25,592 nt of DNA, taken from assembly GCA_002788515.1 (NCBI GenBank), contig PFRJ01000012.1:1-25592 (forward strand), given 5' to 3'. Shown here in pieces: positions 1 to 7,579 of the stretch (the first letter of the stretch is position 1; every line of letters begins with the position of its first letter). A model generated the notes under the pieces. The model was not told the origin of the DNA and ran no database searches. It saw only the letters and a program-made list of their open reading frames with translations. The stretch comes from Nitrosopumilales archaeon CG_4_9_14_0_2_um_filter_34_16. GTDB taxonomy: Archaea; Thermoproteota; Nitrososphaeria; Nitrososphaerales; Nitrosopumilaceae. The position numbers and the translations under genes are program-made.

Positions 1-266
1 CAAAATGTAAGAACTCAATTCCTGACGATGAACAGCTTGGAGTAGTTGCTGAGAAATATCCCACATGTAACAAATGTTGGGCAGAATGGAAAGAATATCA
101 AATTATGGTTATGAATGAAATGAAGCTTGACATGTCTTTACTTGATCATAGAAAACTACTAAAAAAACATGAGAAAATATTTGTAGGTGTATTGTCTCCT
201 GAAGGTGAAATAATAGATTATACTAATGAAGACAATAGAAAGCCTGATGAGCCTAAAGGCGTCTAA
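1..266 (+). CDS. YggX-like (Fe(2+)-trafficking family) protein, C-terminal part
   Basis: The 5' end lies outside the window. The open frame begins at base 3 and ends with TAA at 264-266, giving 87 visible residues. The segment with W-x-E-W, then Q-x-M-x-x-N-E, then H-R-K-L-L resembles the conserved C-terminal helices of bacterial YggX, a small protein linked to iron handling and protection of Fe-S proteins. Near the visible start there is a C at residue 2 and a CNKCW motif at residues 22-26, so a metal-binding N-terminal extension is plausible. The acidic tail follows a short beta-hairpin-like stretch. The last four bases overlap the stop of the convergent gene at 263-724. The family call rests on remembered motif similarity, and the iron role is inferred. 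Confidence 0.6.
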   Translation, partial: KCKNSIPDDEQLGVVAEKYPTCNKCWAEWKEYQIMVMNEMKLDMSLLDHRKLLKKHEKIFVGVLSPEGEIIDYTNEDNRKPDEPKGV

Positions 267-724
267 ATATTCAAGTGTTTTTTAGCATTATCTGGAACTA
301 CCATCATAATTTTTCTTTTAGAACTCTCATCTAGATTATTTATGATTTTTTTAATTGTATTTGCAAGAATTTCTTTTTCATTTTTCTCTAACATCAAAAA
401 TATCTCTAAAATTCCATCTACATTAAAGGTAATTAGTTTATGAGGTGACTGTGCTATTTCTATAATATATGCTGAAAACAATCCGTCTCTTTGTTCTTCA
501 GATAGAGTGGTTAGAATTTTTAACCATGTTTTAAAAAGTTTTGAAAAATTAGGAAATGGAATTGTAGGACCTGCTTCTAATGCATTGTTTATGACTTCTT
601 TTCTTTCATCTTCTGATAATGAAAAAAACTCCATCATCCTTTTTTTTAAAATTGGATTTCTTAGAAAATCTGGTAAATTAGCCAAGTTAATTATGATATT
701 TCCTGCAAAATTTTCGCCTACCAT
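263..724 (-). CDS. hypothetical helical protein
   Basis: This is a 153-residue protein that I do not recognise. It is almost entirely predicted alpha-helical and charged, with no Cys clusters, no signal peptide and no convincing membrane segment. The phrases LSEDERKEV (about residue 36) and LSEEQRDGL (about residue 74) look like two copies of a similar short helix start, so an internal helical repeat is possible. The ATG at 722-724 is supported by a TATA-like element at 748-755, about 27 bases upstream, fitting a leaderless transcript. It is divergent from purA and shares that intergenic region. It converges on the YggX-like gene with a 4-base overlap. No function is assigned. Confidence 0.7.
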   Translation of the reverse strand: MVGENFAGNIIINLANLPDFLRNPILKKRMMEFFSLSEDERKEVINNALEAGPTIPFPNFSKLFKTWLKILTTLSEEQRDGLFSAYIIEIAQSPHKLITFNVDGILEIFLMLEKNEKEILANTIKKIINNLDESSKRKIMMVVPDNAKKHLNI

Positions 725-747
725 GGATCTAAATGAATTATTGCTGA

Positions 748-755
748 ATATAAAA
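748..755 (-). promoter_or_regulatory. TATA-like element for the 263-724 gene
   Basis: Read on the minus strand the sequence is TTTTATAT. Its centre is about 27 bases before the ATG at 724, the spacing expected for a leaderless archaeal transcript. Confidence 0.45.
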
Positions 756-775
756 TCATGTTAAAACACTTTAGC

Positions 776-783
776 TTAAATAA
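776..783 (+). promoter_or_regulatory. TATA-like element for purA
   Basis: TTAAATAA is centred about 25 bases before the purA ATG at 804, consistent with a leaderless purA message. Confidence 0.45.
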
Positions 784-803
784 ACGAACTGGAGTTTATC
801 AAC

Positions 804-1805
804 ATGACATCCACTATAGTCGTTGGAGGATTTTTTGGCGATGAAGGTAAAGGAAAAATCATATCATATTTAGCAATTAAGGATAATCCAAAAATAATTG
901 TACGTGGTGGTGCTGGTCCTAACGCTGGTCATACAATTAGAGATGGTGATAAAGTGTACAAAGTTAGAATGCTTCCAAGTGGTTTTCTAAATAAAAATGC
1001 TAAAGTAATGATAGGACCTGGAGTTGTAATTAATCCAGCTGTTCTTAACAAAGAAATCCAAGATTTTGGTGTCTCTGGACGTGCATTTATTGATAAACAC
1101 TGTGGAATAATTGAAGAAACTCATCTATTACGAGATTCTAAAGGTGATCTAAAAGAAAAAATTGGAAGTACTGGTTCAGGTACGGGTCCTGCAAACGCTG
1201 ATAGGGCTATGCGAATTTTGAAACTAGCAAAAGATTTTGATTCTTTATCTTCACTTATTGTAGATGTTCCTTTAGAGGTAAATTCTGCCCTTGCAGCAAA
1301 TGAAAATGTGTTAGTTGAGGGTACCCAAGGAACTTTTCTCTCTTTATGGCATGGAACCTATCCATTTGTCACGTCCAAGGATGTCACTGCATCTGGAATA
1401 TGTGCCGATATTGGCTTAGGACCTACCAAAGTAGATGAGGTAATTGTAGTTTTCAAATCTTACGTAACCCGTGTTGGAACTGGTCCTCTTGATAAAGAAC
1501 TCTCTCTAGAAGAAGCAGAAAAAAAGGGGTGGTCTGAATTTGGCACTGTCACAGGTCGTCAAAGACGTGCAGCAGATTTTGATTTTGATTTAGCTAGGCG
1601 TGCAATCATGCTTAACGGTGCTACGCAAATCTCCATTACAAAATTAGACGTGCTTTTTCCAGATTGTGCAGGAAAAACTTTTTTTAATGATTTATCGGAT
1701 GATGCAAAAGCATTCATAAAAAATATTGAAGAAAAATTAAACACGCCTGTTACAATAATTGGTACTGGTCCATCTGTTAATGATGTGATTGATAGAAGAA
1801 CTTAG
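804..1805 (+). CDS. purA: adenylosuccinate synthetase, short archaeal form
   Basis: The enzyme joins IMP and aspartate using GTP, the first committed step from IMP to AMP. The N-terminal loop GDEGKGK (residues 12-18) carries the catalytic Asp13, and NAGHT holds the catalytic His43. The later segment TGRQRRAADFD corresponds to the conserved TGR-x-RR-x-x-x-(F/W)D region. At 333 residues it belongs to the short archaeal class, compared with about 430 in bacteria. Before the loop the usual Gln-Trp is replaced by Phe-Phe. A TATA-like element at 776-783 supports the ATG at 804. The downstream gene starts 50 bases after the stop. AMP formation also links it to the apt gene at 24507-25019, though they are not adjacent. 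Confidence 0.95.
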   Translation: MTSTIVVGGFFGDEGKGKIISYLAIKDNPKIIVRGGAGPNAGHTIRDGDKVYKVRMLPSGFLNKNAKVMIGPGVVINPAVLNKEIQDFGVSGRAFIDKHCGIIEETHLLRDSKGDLKEKIGSTGSGTGPANADRAMRILKLAKDFDSLSSLIVDVPLEVNSALAANENVLVEGTQGTFLSLWHGTYPFVTSKDVTASGICADIGLGPTKVDEVIVVFKSYVTRVGTGPLDKELSLEEAEKKGWSEFGTVTGRQRRAADFDFDLARRAIMLNGATQISITKLDVLFPDCAGKTFFNDLSDDAKAFIKNIEEKLNTPVTIIGTGPSVNDVIDRRT

Positions 1806-1855
1806 GCTCGAAATATTTTGGATAAGTTTAATTTGATAATCCACAGCTAATCCCT

Positions 1856-2536
1856 GTGGACAAGACACAAACTACTGATAAATTACCACGTTACATCCAA
1901 GTACATTCAACTTTGGAATTTACTAGGCTTGTTTGTGCGCTAGAAAGAGCACCACGTGTTTCTTTCTTGCATGACTATGATGGAAAAAAAATATTATCTG
2001 TTCAAATGGATATTTTAAAAGAAAAACCAATTGTGTATTATACTCATTTAGAAAATAATGGACATTATCTTTGTTATGGATTAAAAGGTGGAAAAGAAGA
2101 ATCTGAAATTGTAGATACAACTTCTGATGCTAGTAAACTATATTCTCCAATTGTTAGAATAAAATCCCTTCCCAAAACATTGCAACCTGGAAATGGGACA
2201 TTGGATAGATATCAACCAATAGAATTAGAAGATATGTCTAGCTTAGCCAAACTTACTTGGGGTTTTGAAGAAGTCCCATTCCCATTATTCTTATTTCCAC
2301 GAAATGACAAATGGTTAATTGGAGTTTTCATGAATTTTAATGATGAGGGAACTTCTTATTTTTGTCATGTTGTAATGGACGACGATCCACTAAAACCATT
2401 TTTAAAATTTTCAACTGTAAACGGAACCCAGCCAACTTTTGTCGATAGTCCTTCTGAACATGGATATTCTTATATCAAAATCATAAAATTAAAAGACACG
2501 CACCCATTAGTTGATTATGGCCACCTTCAAAACTAG
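1856..2536 (+). CDS. hypothetical protein
   Basis: This 226-residue soluble protein is not recognised. It starts with GTG at 1856; a weak TATA-like AGTTTAAT at 1825-1832 sits about 27 bases upstream, which fits that start. The protein looks mixed alpha/beta, with many aromatic residues and two regions that could be repeated beta-rich halves (about residues 30-110 and 140-220). A proline-rich stretch PFPLFLFPR lies near residue 142. There are no signal peptide, membrane helix or Cys-pair motifs. Its 3' end overlaps the probable pyrF start by 20 bases, so the two are probably co-transcribed. That linkage does not establish a role in pyrimidine synthesis. Confidence 0.75.
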   Translation: MDKTQTTDKLPRYIQVHSTLEFTRLVCALERAPRVSFLHDYDGKKILSVQMDILKEKPIVYYTHLENNGHYLCYGLKGGKEESEIVDTTSDASKLYSPIVRIKSLPKTLQPGNGTLDRYQPIELEDMSSLAKLTWGFEEVPFPLFLFPRNDKWLIGVFMNFNDEGTSYFCHVVMDDDPLKPFLKFSTVNGTQPTFVDSPSEHGYSYIKIIKLKDTHPLVDYGHLQN

Positions 2537-3257
2537 ACTTTCTCAGATTTCAAAGACTAATGGTAAAGTTATTCTCGCTAATGATTATGATCTGTCTGTT
2601 AAAAATTTAGAAGCAAAAACTATTCAAAATATAAAACAATTACATCCTTATCTTTGTGGAATTAAATTAAATTTTCATTTACTTCTTCCTTTAAGTGGAA
2701 AAGAAATTCTCAAAATCAACAAAACAGCCCATAGATATGGATTGCAAACAATTGCTGATATCAAACTTAATGATATTGGAAATACAAATCAAATAACATC
2801 TGATCATCTGTGGAATTTAGGATTTGACGCAGTTATTGCAAATCCGATTATGGGTCTTGACAGTTTAAAAAATCTTGTAAAATCTGCACACAAAAATGGA
2901 AAAGGTGTTATTACTTTATGTCATATGAGTGCCCCTGAGGCTAAACTATCATATGATATGGAAATCAAAATGGAAAAAAAGCAACAATTGTACCAATTAT
3001 TTTTGAATTGGGCTCTATCTGCCAAAGTTGATGGAATTGTGGTAGGAGCTACATTTCCAAAAATTATTCAATACTGCTCTAAACAAGCAGGAAAGAATTT
3101 GAGTATATTTTCCCCTGGTGTTGGAACTCAAGGCGGTAGTGCAAGTGAAGTAATTTCATCTGGAACTGATTATCTTATTGTTGGAAGAACTATTTTAAAT
3201 TCTCAACACCCAATTAATATTGCAAAAGAATTACAATTACAAAGTTTTGGAAATTAG
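2517..3257 (+). CDS. pyrF: orotidine 5'-phosphate decarboxylase
   Basis: The enzyme decarboxylates OMP to UMP, the last step of de novo pyrimidine synthesis. The TIM-barrel active-site signature DIKLNDIGNT (residues 81-90 from this start) gives the D-x-K-x-x-D catalytic residues Asp81, Lys83 and Asp86. The other tetrad members are probably Asp23 and Lys50. The phosphate-binding loops SPGVGTQGG and LIVGRTI are near the C terminus. An in-frame TTG at 2511 would add two residues; the ATG at 2517 gives a cleaner start (MATFKTRL). The gene overlaps the upstream unknown gene by 20 bases, and its end overlaps the convergent Nudix gene by 21 bases. Confidence 0.92.
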   Translation: MATFKTRLSQISKTNGKVILANDYDLSVKNLEAKTIQNIKQLHPYLCGIKLNFHLLLPLSGKEILKINKTAHRYGLQTIADIKLNDIGNTNQITSDHLWNLGFDAVIANPIMGLDSLKNLVKSAHKNGKGVITLCHMSAPEAKLSYDMEIKMEKKQQLYQLFLNWALSAKVDGIVVGATFPKIIQYCSKQAGKNLSIFSPGVGTQGGSASEVISSGTDYLIVGRTILNSQHPINIAKELQLQSFGN

Positions 3258-3656
3258 TATTTGTGCTTTTGTTAAAACAGTTTTTGCATTATCAAATGTG
3301 GTTTTCTCCATAGATGTAGTGTAATCCATCCAAGTGAAATTGATGTGTTCATGTGAAATTTTCACTTCTTTGGTTTTTGTTTCAGCTAAGAAAAAGACTA
3401 CTTTTTTGTGAACCAATTCCCCTTGATACTGAAAATTATATTCAATCCACTCTTCAAAATTATCCATAAACATAATGTCTGTTATGCCTGTCTCTTCCTT
3501 TGTTTCTCTGATAGCAGTTTGATGAATGTCTTCTCCTTTCTCCATCTTTCCTTTAACAAAATCCCAATGTCCTGATGGATAATGTAAGAGTAAAAACAAA
3601 ATTTTTGATTCTTCTCTTCTAAATAATACAATTCCGGCTGATGTTTCTTCAATCAT
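3237..3656 (-). CDS. Nudix hydrolase (Ap4A-hydrolase-like)
   Basis: This 139-residue protein has a full Nudix box, G-x5-E-x7-R-E-x-x-E-E-x-G-I, from Gly36 to Ile58. The box places the metal-binding glutamates in the order the family requires. The small size, the early TSAGIVLFRR strand and the HWDFVKGKME segment resemble archaeal bis(5'-nucleosyl)-tetraphosphatase-like Nudix proteins, so dinucleoside polyphosphate clearance is the likely role. The exact substrate cannot be read from the motif. Its ATG overlaps the uppS stop by 4 bases (ATGA), so the two are translationally coupled in one minus-strand operon. Its 3' end runs 21 bases into pyrF on the other strand. Confidence 0.88.
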   Translation of the reverse strand: MIEETSAGIVLFRREESKILFLLLHYPSGHWDFVKGKMEKGEDIHQTAIRETKEETGITDIMFMDNFEEWIEYNFQYQGELVHKKVVFFLAETKTKEVKISHEHINFTWMDYTTSMEKTTFDNAKTVLTKAQILISKTL

Positions 3657-4426
3657 TTTCCTAACCTTCTTTTCCTTTCTTGAAAAGTTCTGATTGCTCT
3701 CATTAAATCTATTTTTCTAAATTCAGGCCAAAAAATATCCATAAACACTAGTTCACTATATGCACTTTGCCACATTAGAAATCCGCTTAATCTTTTCTCT
3801 CCTGATGTTCGTAATATCATATCTGGTGATGATTGAGGCAAATGTGATGTGTAAAGATTTGATTCAATCTCATTTTTGTCAATCTCCTCTACCTTTAGAG
3901 AACCATTCTTGATCTTCTCTCCAATTTTTTTCACTGCATCTACTAGCTCATTTTGTCCGCCATATGCTAATGCAATATTTAGAAAATGTTTATCATAATT
4001 TCTTGTAGCATCATCTAGTTGTTTTAGAATTTCTTTTATCGATGTTGGAAGTAGTTCAATTCTTCCAATAGCCTTAACCCTCATTTCATTTTTATGTATT
4101 CTTGGATCATTGAATAATTTCTCTAATCTCATACGGATTAATTCATAGAGATACTCCAATTCATCATCATTTCTATCTAGATTTTCTGCTGATAATGCAT
4201 AGAGAGTTATAATTTTAATATCAAATTCTTCACACCAATCAAGAAGATTTTCCACTGCATCTGCTCCTTTCCAGTGTCCTTTTTTTGGCATTGATAAGTG
4301 CCTTTTAGCCCATCTTCTATTTCCGTCGAGAATTAACGCAACATGATTTGGAATATCTCCGTTTTTGATCTCGCTTTCCAGTCTTTTACCATATATCTTA
4401 TAGAGACCAGATACCTGAAAAATTAC
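3653..4426 (-). CDS. uppS: cis-prenyltransferase (isoprenyl diphosphate synthase), non-canonical start
   Basis: This enzyme extends isoprenyl diphosphates to long cis-polyprenyl diphosphates, which become the lipid carrier for protein glycosylation and surface glycans. The signature HVALILDGNRRWAK lies at about 4345-4304, with the catalytic Asp codon at 4325-4327. Further conserved parts are GHWKGADAVENLLDWC, TLYALSAENL, the LRTSGEKRLSGFL region and WPEF near the C terminus. The first in-frame ATG (4291) is downstream of the catalytic Asp, so it cannot be the true start. The frame is open back to 4447 but has no ATG, GTG or TTG there. I place the start at the GTA (4426) or ATT (4423), giving about 256 residues, the normal family length. 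It sits downstream of DUF373 and overlaps the Nudix gene by 4 bases. Confidence 0.85.
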   Translation of the reverse strand, partial: VIFQVSGLYKIYGKRLESEIKNGDIPNHVALILDGNRRWAKRHLSMPKKGHWKGADAVENLLDWCEEFDIKIITLYALSAENLDRNDDELEYLYELIRMRLEKLFNDPRIHKNEMRVKAIGRIELLPTSIKEILKQLDDATRNYDKHFLNIALAYGGQNELVDAVKKIGEKIKNGSLKVEEIDKNEIESNLYTSHLPQSSPDMILRTSGEKRLSGFLMWQSAYSELVFMDIFWPEFRKIDLMRAIRTFQERKRRLGK

Positions 4427-4514
4427 GTCTTTTATCTTGCTAATGTCTTATCACCATTTGATGATTTACATATGATTGAAGATATCAGTGTTTTTCAGAC
4501 GTTGTTCTTAAAAT

Positions 4515-5660
4515 TCAGTCTGAAACCATTTCTTGATCTTTGTGTTTTCTGTATTTTTTAAAGAGAATTGTGGCTGAGACTAATGTAACTGCCAATCCTC
4601 CTAATAATGGAGGAACCAAAGTAAGAGAAGGCTCATCCTTAATCATAATGTTGGTAAATTGTGTAATTGTAGGATACAGTGCAGCCAAAACAATTATTCT
4701 TAACGTATCACTAATTTGTCTTGGAACTCCACCCATCCAATTACTAAGTAATGTACCAGCAAATATTGAACCTAATCCTATCCATAAAATTGGCAATACG
4801 CCAGATACAAATTGTCCAATAATCACTTTATCTGTAATTATTAAAACGATTTCTCTATCGTTTTCCACTAATTTTGGATCAACTGCACCGATTCCAGATG
4901 GTACTGATGAAAGAATAAGTAAAACACCTGCAACCATTGTAAAAATTCTGATAAAACCCATCGGAGTCGGTTTTGACCAATTTGATAATATTCTATCAAT
5001 ATCAAACGCTCTAATCAAGAATGCTGCACCCAAAATACTTACAAGAAGTGCAAATATTTCCGCTGTATAGCCAATGACAGTTCCTATTCCACCAATTAAC
5101 AAAAGAATCCCTGGAACTCCTAAAAAGAACTTTGAATATTTTGAATCATAAACAAGCATTTTTAGATATTTTCCAAAAACTGCATAAGAATATTCTACAC
5201 TTCTACTAACTTTCATTACCACACGCTGTACTGATACTACTGGAAGAACATTTTGAATTACTGGAATGACACTTTCATCATCTTCACCATCTGAAACTAT
5301 CACTGCACCATTTGCAGAAAATTTTTCTAAAACCTTTTTTGTTTCAACTAGAATTTTTTCATCAGCTTGAACGCCTCTCTCTTTAACTCCTGCAATTGTA
5401 ACTACTTCTACTTGGTATCCTTTACTGATCAAGTCTTCATATGTTTTAATTGCAGCAAAAATGGAATTTGAATCTGCATCTTCAGGATCTTCTAAAGCTA
5501 ATCTCTGTGCCGCCTCAATACATGCATCTCTTCCTACCACTGGTGTAACAATCCCTGCTTTTTCACCTACGTCATTATCTCTATCAATGCATATTACAAG
5601 TAATTTTTTGGCTGTAGATACATTTACGTCTTTTTCAACCTTACCTGTATGCTGAGACAT
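4515..5660 (-). CDS. DUF373 family membrane protein
   Basis: This is a two-part archaeal protein. The soluble N-terminal half (about 160 residues) opens with LLVICIDRDNDVGEKAG, the DUF373 hallmark. It has an acidic D-x-D pair and a later GVKERGVQADEKI segment. The C-terminal half has about six or seven hydrophobic segments, for example around GVPGILLLIGGIGTVIGY and FTMVAGVLLILSSV, and ends in a short charged tail. Its biochemical role is unknown. DUF373 genes often neighbour cis-prenyltransferase genes in archaea, as here, which hints at a cell-envelope or lipid-carrier link. An earlier ATG at 5672 would add four residues. The ATG at 5660 is preferred because a TATA-like element at 5683-5690 lies 26 bases upstream. 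Confidence 0.85.
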   Translation of the reverse strand: MSQHTGKVEKDVNVSTAKKLLVICIDRDNDVGEKAGIVTPVVGRDACIEAAQRLALEDPEDADSNSIFAAIKTYEDLISKGYQVEVVTIAGVKERGVQADEKILVETKKVLEKFSANGAVIVSDGEDDESVIPVIQNVLPVVSVQRVVMKVSRSVEYSYAVFGKYLKMLVYDSKYSKFFLGVPGILLLIGGIGTVIGYTAEIFALLVSILGAAFLIRAFDIDRILSNWSKPTPMGFIRIFTMVAGVLLILSSVPSGIGAVDPKLVENDREIVLIITDKVIIGQFVSGVLPILWIGLGSIFAGTLLSNWMGGVPRQISDTLRIIVLAALYPTITQFTNIMIKDEPSLTLVPPLLGGLAVTLVSATILFKKYRKHKDQEMVSD

Positions 5661-5682
5661 TCTAATTCTCATTACATGATTG

Positions 5683-5690
5683 CTTTTTAA
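5683..5690 (-). promoter_or_regulatory. TATA-like element for the DUF373 gene
   Basis: Minus-strand TTAAAAAG is centred about 26 bases before the ATG at 5660. It favours that start over the ATG at 5672. Confidence 0.4.
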
Positions 5691-5731
5691 CGATTTCCAA
5701 CTATTGTGCTTAGTAAAATTCGGTTTTGAGG

Positions 5732-6232
5732 CTATCTTGGTCTTGCTTGATCTGAATTTTTAATCAATTCTCTATATTCTGTTTTCAACAAATCTATCTT
5801 TTCTAATGTCTCATTCATCTTTTCCTCCGAACCTGCATTTTCAATTAAATTGGCTAAGACTTTTGTTTCTGTAATGTATGAATTAAACTTCATCATTGCG
5901 TTCATATAACTAATGTAGCTTGTTTGCCACTCTTCAGAAGGTTTTGATGCAACAAATTCACTTATTTGTGTAGTTACCTGTGATGACGTTACTTCGATTA
6001 CTGTGATATATTCTTGCGGAGTAGTTTTTCCGCTACGAAGATTTTGATATTCAATATCCACTGATTCTTCTAAAACCTCCTGAATATTTTTTACTCCATC
6101 TAAATAACTTTCATAATCTGATACCACAAAAGTTGTCTCATAATCTTGTGGAATGATCCATGACAAAAAACTTGCACCAGTAATTGCAGCCAAAATAATA
6201 CCTGTTATGACTACCCCTTTTTTTGATGCCAT
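5732..6232 (-). CDS. membrane-anchored extracytoplasmic helical protein
   Basis: This 166-residue protein has a short positive N terminus (MASKK) and one hydrophobic segment at about residues 6-25. The rest is a long helical, Glu/Ser/Thr-rich domain, so it is probably a signal anchor with the bulk outside the membrane. The C-terminal region (about 135-160) looks like a coiled coil. I do not recognise the family. No lipobox Cys or catalytic motif is visible. A TATA-like element at 6256-6263 lies 27 bases before the ATG. It is on the same strand as DUF373 but about 60 bases upstream with its own promoter signals, so co-transcription is uncertain. Confidence 0.75.
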   Translation of the reverse strand: MASKKGVVITGIILAAITGASFLSWIIPQDYETTFVVSDYESYLDGVKNIQEVLEESVDIEYQNLRSGKTTPQEYITVIEVTSSQVTTQISEFVASKPSEEWQTSYISYMNAMMKFNSYITETKVLANLIENAGSEEKMNETLEKIDLLKTEYRELIKNSDQARPR

Positions 6233-6255
6233 TTTGTTATTTTGTTAATAAGGAG

Positions 6256-6263
6256 TTTATAAT
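6256..6263 (-). promoter_or_regulatory. TATA-like element for the 5732-6232 gene
   Basis: Minus-strand ATTATAAA is centred 27 bases before the ATG at 6232, so the transcript is probably leaderless. Confidence 0.45.
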
Positions 6264-6451
6264 TGGTAATATTTCAGGAAATTCTTGTTTACTAAACAAA
6301 AAATCATAAAATTCTATCATTTTTCATCTTGTCAATAATTTTTTTAAAAAAAGCTTGTTTTCTAACTATTTTTCAATAAAATTGCTTTTTTAATGCCTAA
6401 AAAAATTTACACACATCTAGTCTATAGTTAATTAATTTTCACAGCCTCTTC

Positions 6452-6459
6452 CTAAATAC
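6452..6459 (+). promoter_or_regulatory. TATA-like element for the DUF5679 gene
   Basis: CTAAATAC is centred 27 bases before the ATG at 6483. The remaining divergent gap (6264-6451) is A/T-rich, and I see no gene or structured RNA in it. Confidence 0.35.
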
Positions 6460-6482
6460 CACCAAGTTTGACAAATTTCATA

Positions 6483-6629
6483 ATGGTTCAAGCATATTGC
6501 GTAAAATGCAGAGCAAAAAGGGATATCAAAGATCCTAAAGAAACTAAACTAAAGAATGGACGTCCTGCAGTAAAAGGTACATGTCCTACATGTGGAACTA
6601 ACGTTTTCCGTATTGGAAAAATGGAATAA
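6483..6629 (+). CDS. DUF5679-type zinc-ribbon mini-protein
   Basis: This 48-residue protein has two CxxC knuckles: CVKC at residues 6-9 and CPTC at residues 34-37. Between them is the sequence pattern K-N-G-R-P-A-V-K-G typical of DUF5679 proteins. A single zinc ribbon covers the whole protein. Short zinc ribbons of this kind are found as domains in, or next to, nucleic-acid enzymes, but the role of this stand-alone form is not known. It is divergent from the anchored protein at 5732-6232 and lies 144 bases upstream of the aIF2-beta gene, which has its own TATA-like element. The frame, the paired Cys motifs and the clean ATG make it a real gene despite its length. Confidence 0.88.
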   Translation: MVQAYCVKCRAKRDIKDPKETKLKNGRPAVKGTCPTCGTNVFRIGKME

Positions 6630-6743
6630 CTTCCAACAAAATCCACACGATTTCTCTTTTTCAAATATTATAGTGTCAACTGTACGTAACACCCTGTTTT
6701 TTAGAATTTTTTTAATAATTATCGCAATTTTTAGAATAATACC

Positions 6744-6751
6744 AATATATG
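6744..6751 (+). promoter_or_regulatory. TATA-like element for aIF2-beta
   Basis: AATATATG is centred about 27 bases before the GTG at 6774, which supports the GTG as a leaderless start. Confidence 0.45.
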
Positions 6752-6773
6752 GTCAAATACATCATAATTTTCA

Positions 6774-7196
6774 GTGACCAAATCGGATTATGAAAATTTA
6801 CTTAAACGTATTCAGGATAAGATAGGTGATACCAACAAAGAATCTAACACTAGGTTTGAACTTCCTGTTGTAGATGTAATGTGGGAGGGACAGAAAACTT
6901 TTCTACGCAATTTTTCAGAATTTCCAAAGGTTCTTCGAAGAGATCCAGATAAAGTTCTTCAATATCTTTCAAAAGAATTTGCAGTTCCTGCTGAAAGACT
7001 TGGGGATAAAGCGATGTTTGTTGGTAGACGAGCTCCGGATGATTTTACAAGATTATTCCAAATCTATGTAAAAGATTATCTTGAATGTCCAACATGCAAA
7101 AGTCCTGATACAAAAATTCTCAAAGAAAATAGAATTTCATTTCTGATTTGTGAAGCATGTGGTGCCAAATCTACTTTAAAAGGTAAATATGCGTAA
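6774..7196 (+). CDS. eif2b: translation initiation factor aIF2 subunit beta
   Basis: This is the beta subunit of archaeal aIF2, which delivers initiator Met-tRNA to the small ribosomal subunit together with alpha and gamma. The 140-residue length is typical. An N-terminal helix is followed by the alpha/beta core with RRDPDKVLQYLSKE, and then a C-terminal zinc ribbon with Cys105, Cys108, Cys126 and Cys129 (C-x2-C-x17-C-x2-C). The start is GTG, supported by the TATA-like element at 6744. Its stop overlaps the start of the DUF424 gene by one base (TAATG), so translation is likely coupled. It opens the run of translation, RNA and topoisomerase genes. Confidence 0.95.
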   Translation: MTKSDYENLLKRIQDKIGDTNKESNTRFELPVVDVMWEGQKTFLRNFSEFPKVLRRDPDKVLQYLSKEFAVPAERLGDKAMFVGRRAPDDFTRLFQIYVKDYLECPTCKSPDTKILKENRISFLICEACGAKSTLKGKYA

Positions 7197-7492
7197 TGCA
7201 GTTTTCAGTACGAGTCACTGATTACCAAAAAAAAATGATGCTAAATATTTGTGATGCTGATCTATTGGGAAAAAAAATTATTCAAGATGATCTAACGATG
7301 CATATCAGTGAAAGCTACTATGGAGAAAGATTTGTTGATCAAGAAGAGGCGGAATCTTTGTTGAAAAATTCATCAATCATCAACATGGTAGGAAATAAAA
7401 CTATTTCATTATCAATTGAACTTGGAATAGGTTCTGAAAATGGAGTTAAAATAATTTCCGGAGTTCCTTTCTTAATAATTTTTAATATGTAA
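7196..7492 (+). CDS. DUF424 family protein
   Basis: This 98-residue protein has the features of archaeal DUF424: an N-terminal strand FSVRVTDYQ, the DADLLGKKI segment, a SESYYGERFVD motif and a hydrophobic middle strand SIINMVGNKTISL. The family is widespread in archaea with no established biochemical role. It commonly travels with translation genes, and here it is fused in reading to aIF2-beta by a TAATG overlap. It is cytoplasmic, with no membrane segment. A T-rich stretch follows the stop and precedes a new TATA-like element for the next gene, so transcription may pause or restart there. Confidence 0.8.
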   Translation: MQFSVRVTDYQKKMMLNICDADLLGKKIIQDDLTMHISESYYGERFVDQEEAESLLKNSSIINMVGNKTISLSIELGIGSENGVKIISGVPFLIIFNM

Positions 7493-7550
7493 CTGTTGTT
7501 TGATTTGCTTTTTTACTTTACATGTTTCTTCTTAATTTCAATAGCAATCC

Positions 7551-7558
7551 CTTTTATC
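7551..7558 (+). promoter_or_regulatory. TATA-like element for the RIO1 kinase gene
   Basis: CTTTTATC is centred 25 bases before the ATG at 7580, suggesting that the RIO1-KH-Top6 run has its own leaderless promoter. Confidence 0.45.
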
Positions 7559-7579
7559 TAGTAGGAGAATGTTCTTTTA

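Noticed and set aside
4343..4561. Plus-strand open frame opposite uppS and the end of the DUF373 gene
   Set aside because: It is an antisense shadow; the minus strand carries conserved UppS motifs across it.
6592..6777. Plus-strand open frame overlapping the DUF5679 gene end
   Set aside because: It is hydrophobic A/T-rich translation of an intergenic promoter region, out of frame with the conserved zinc-ribbon gene.
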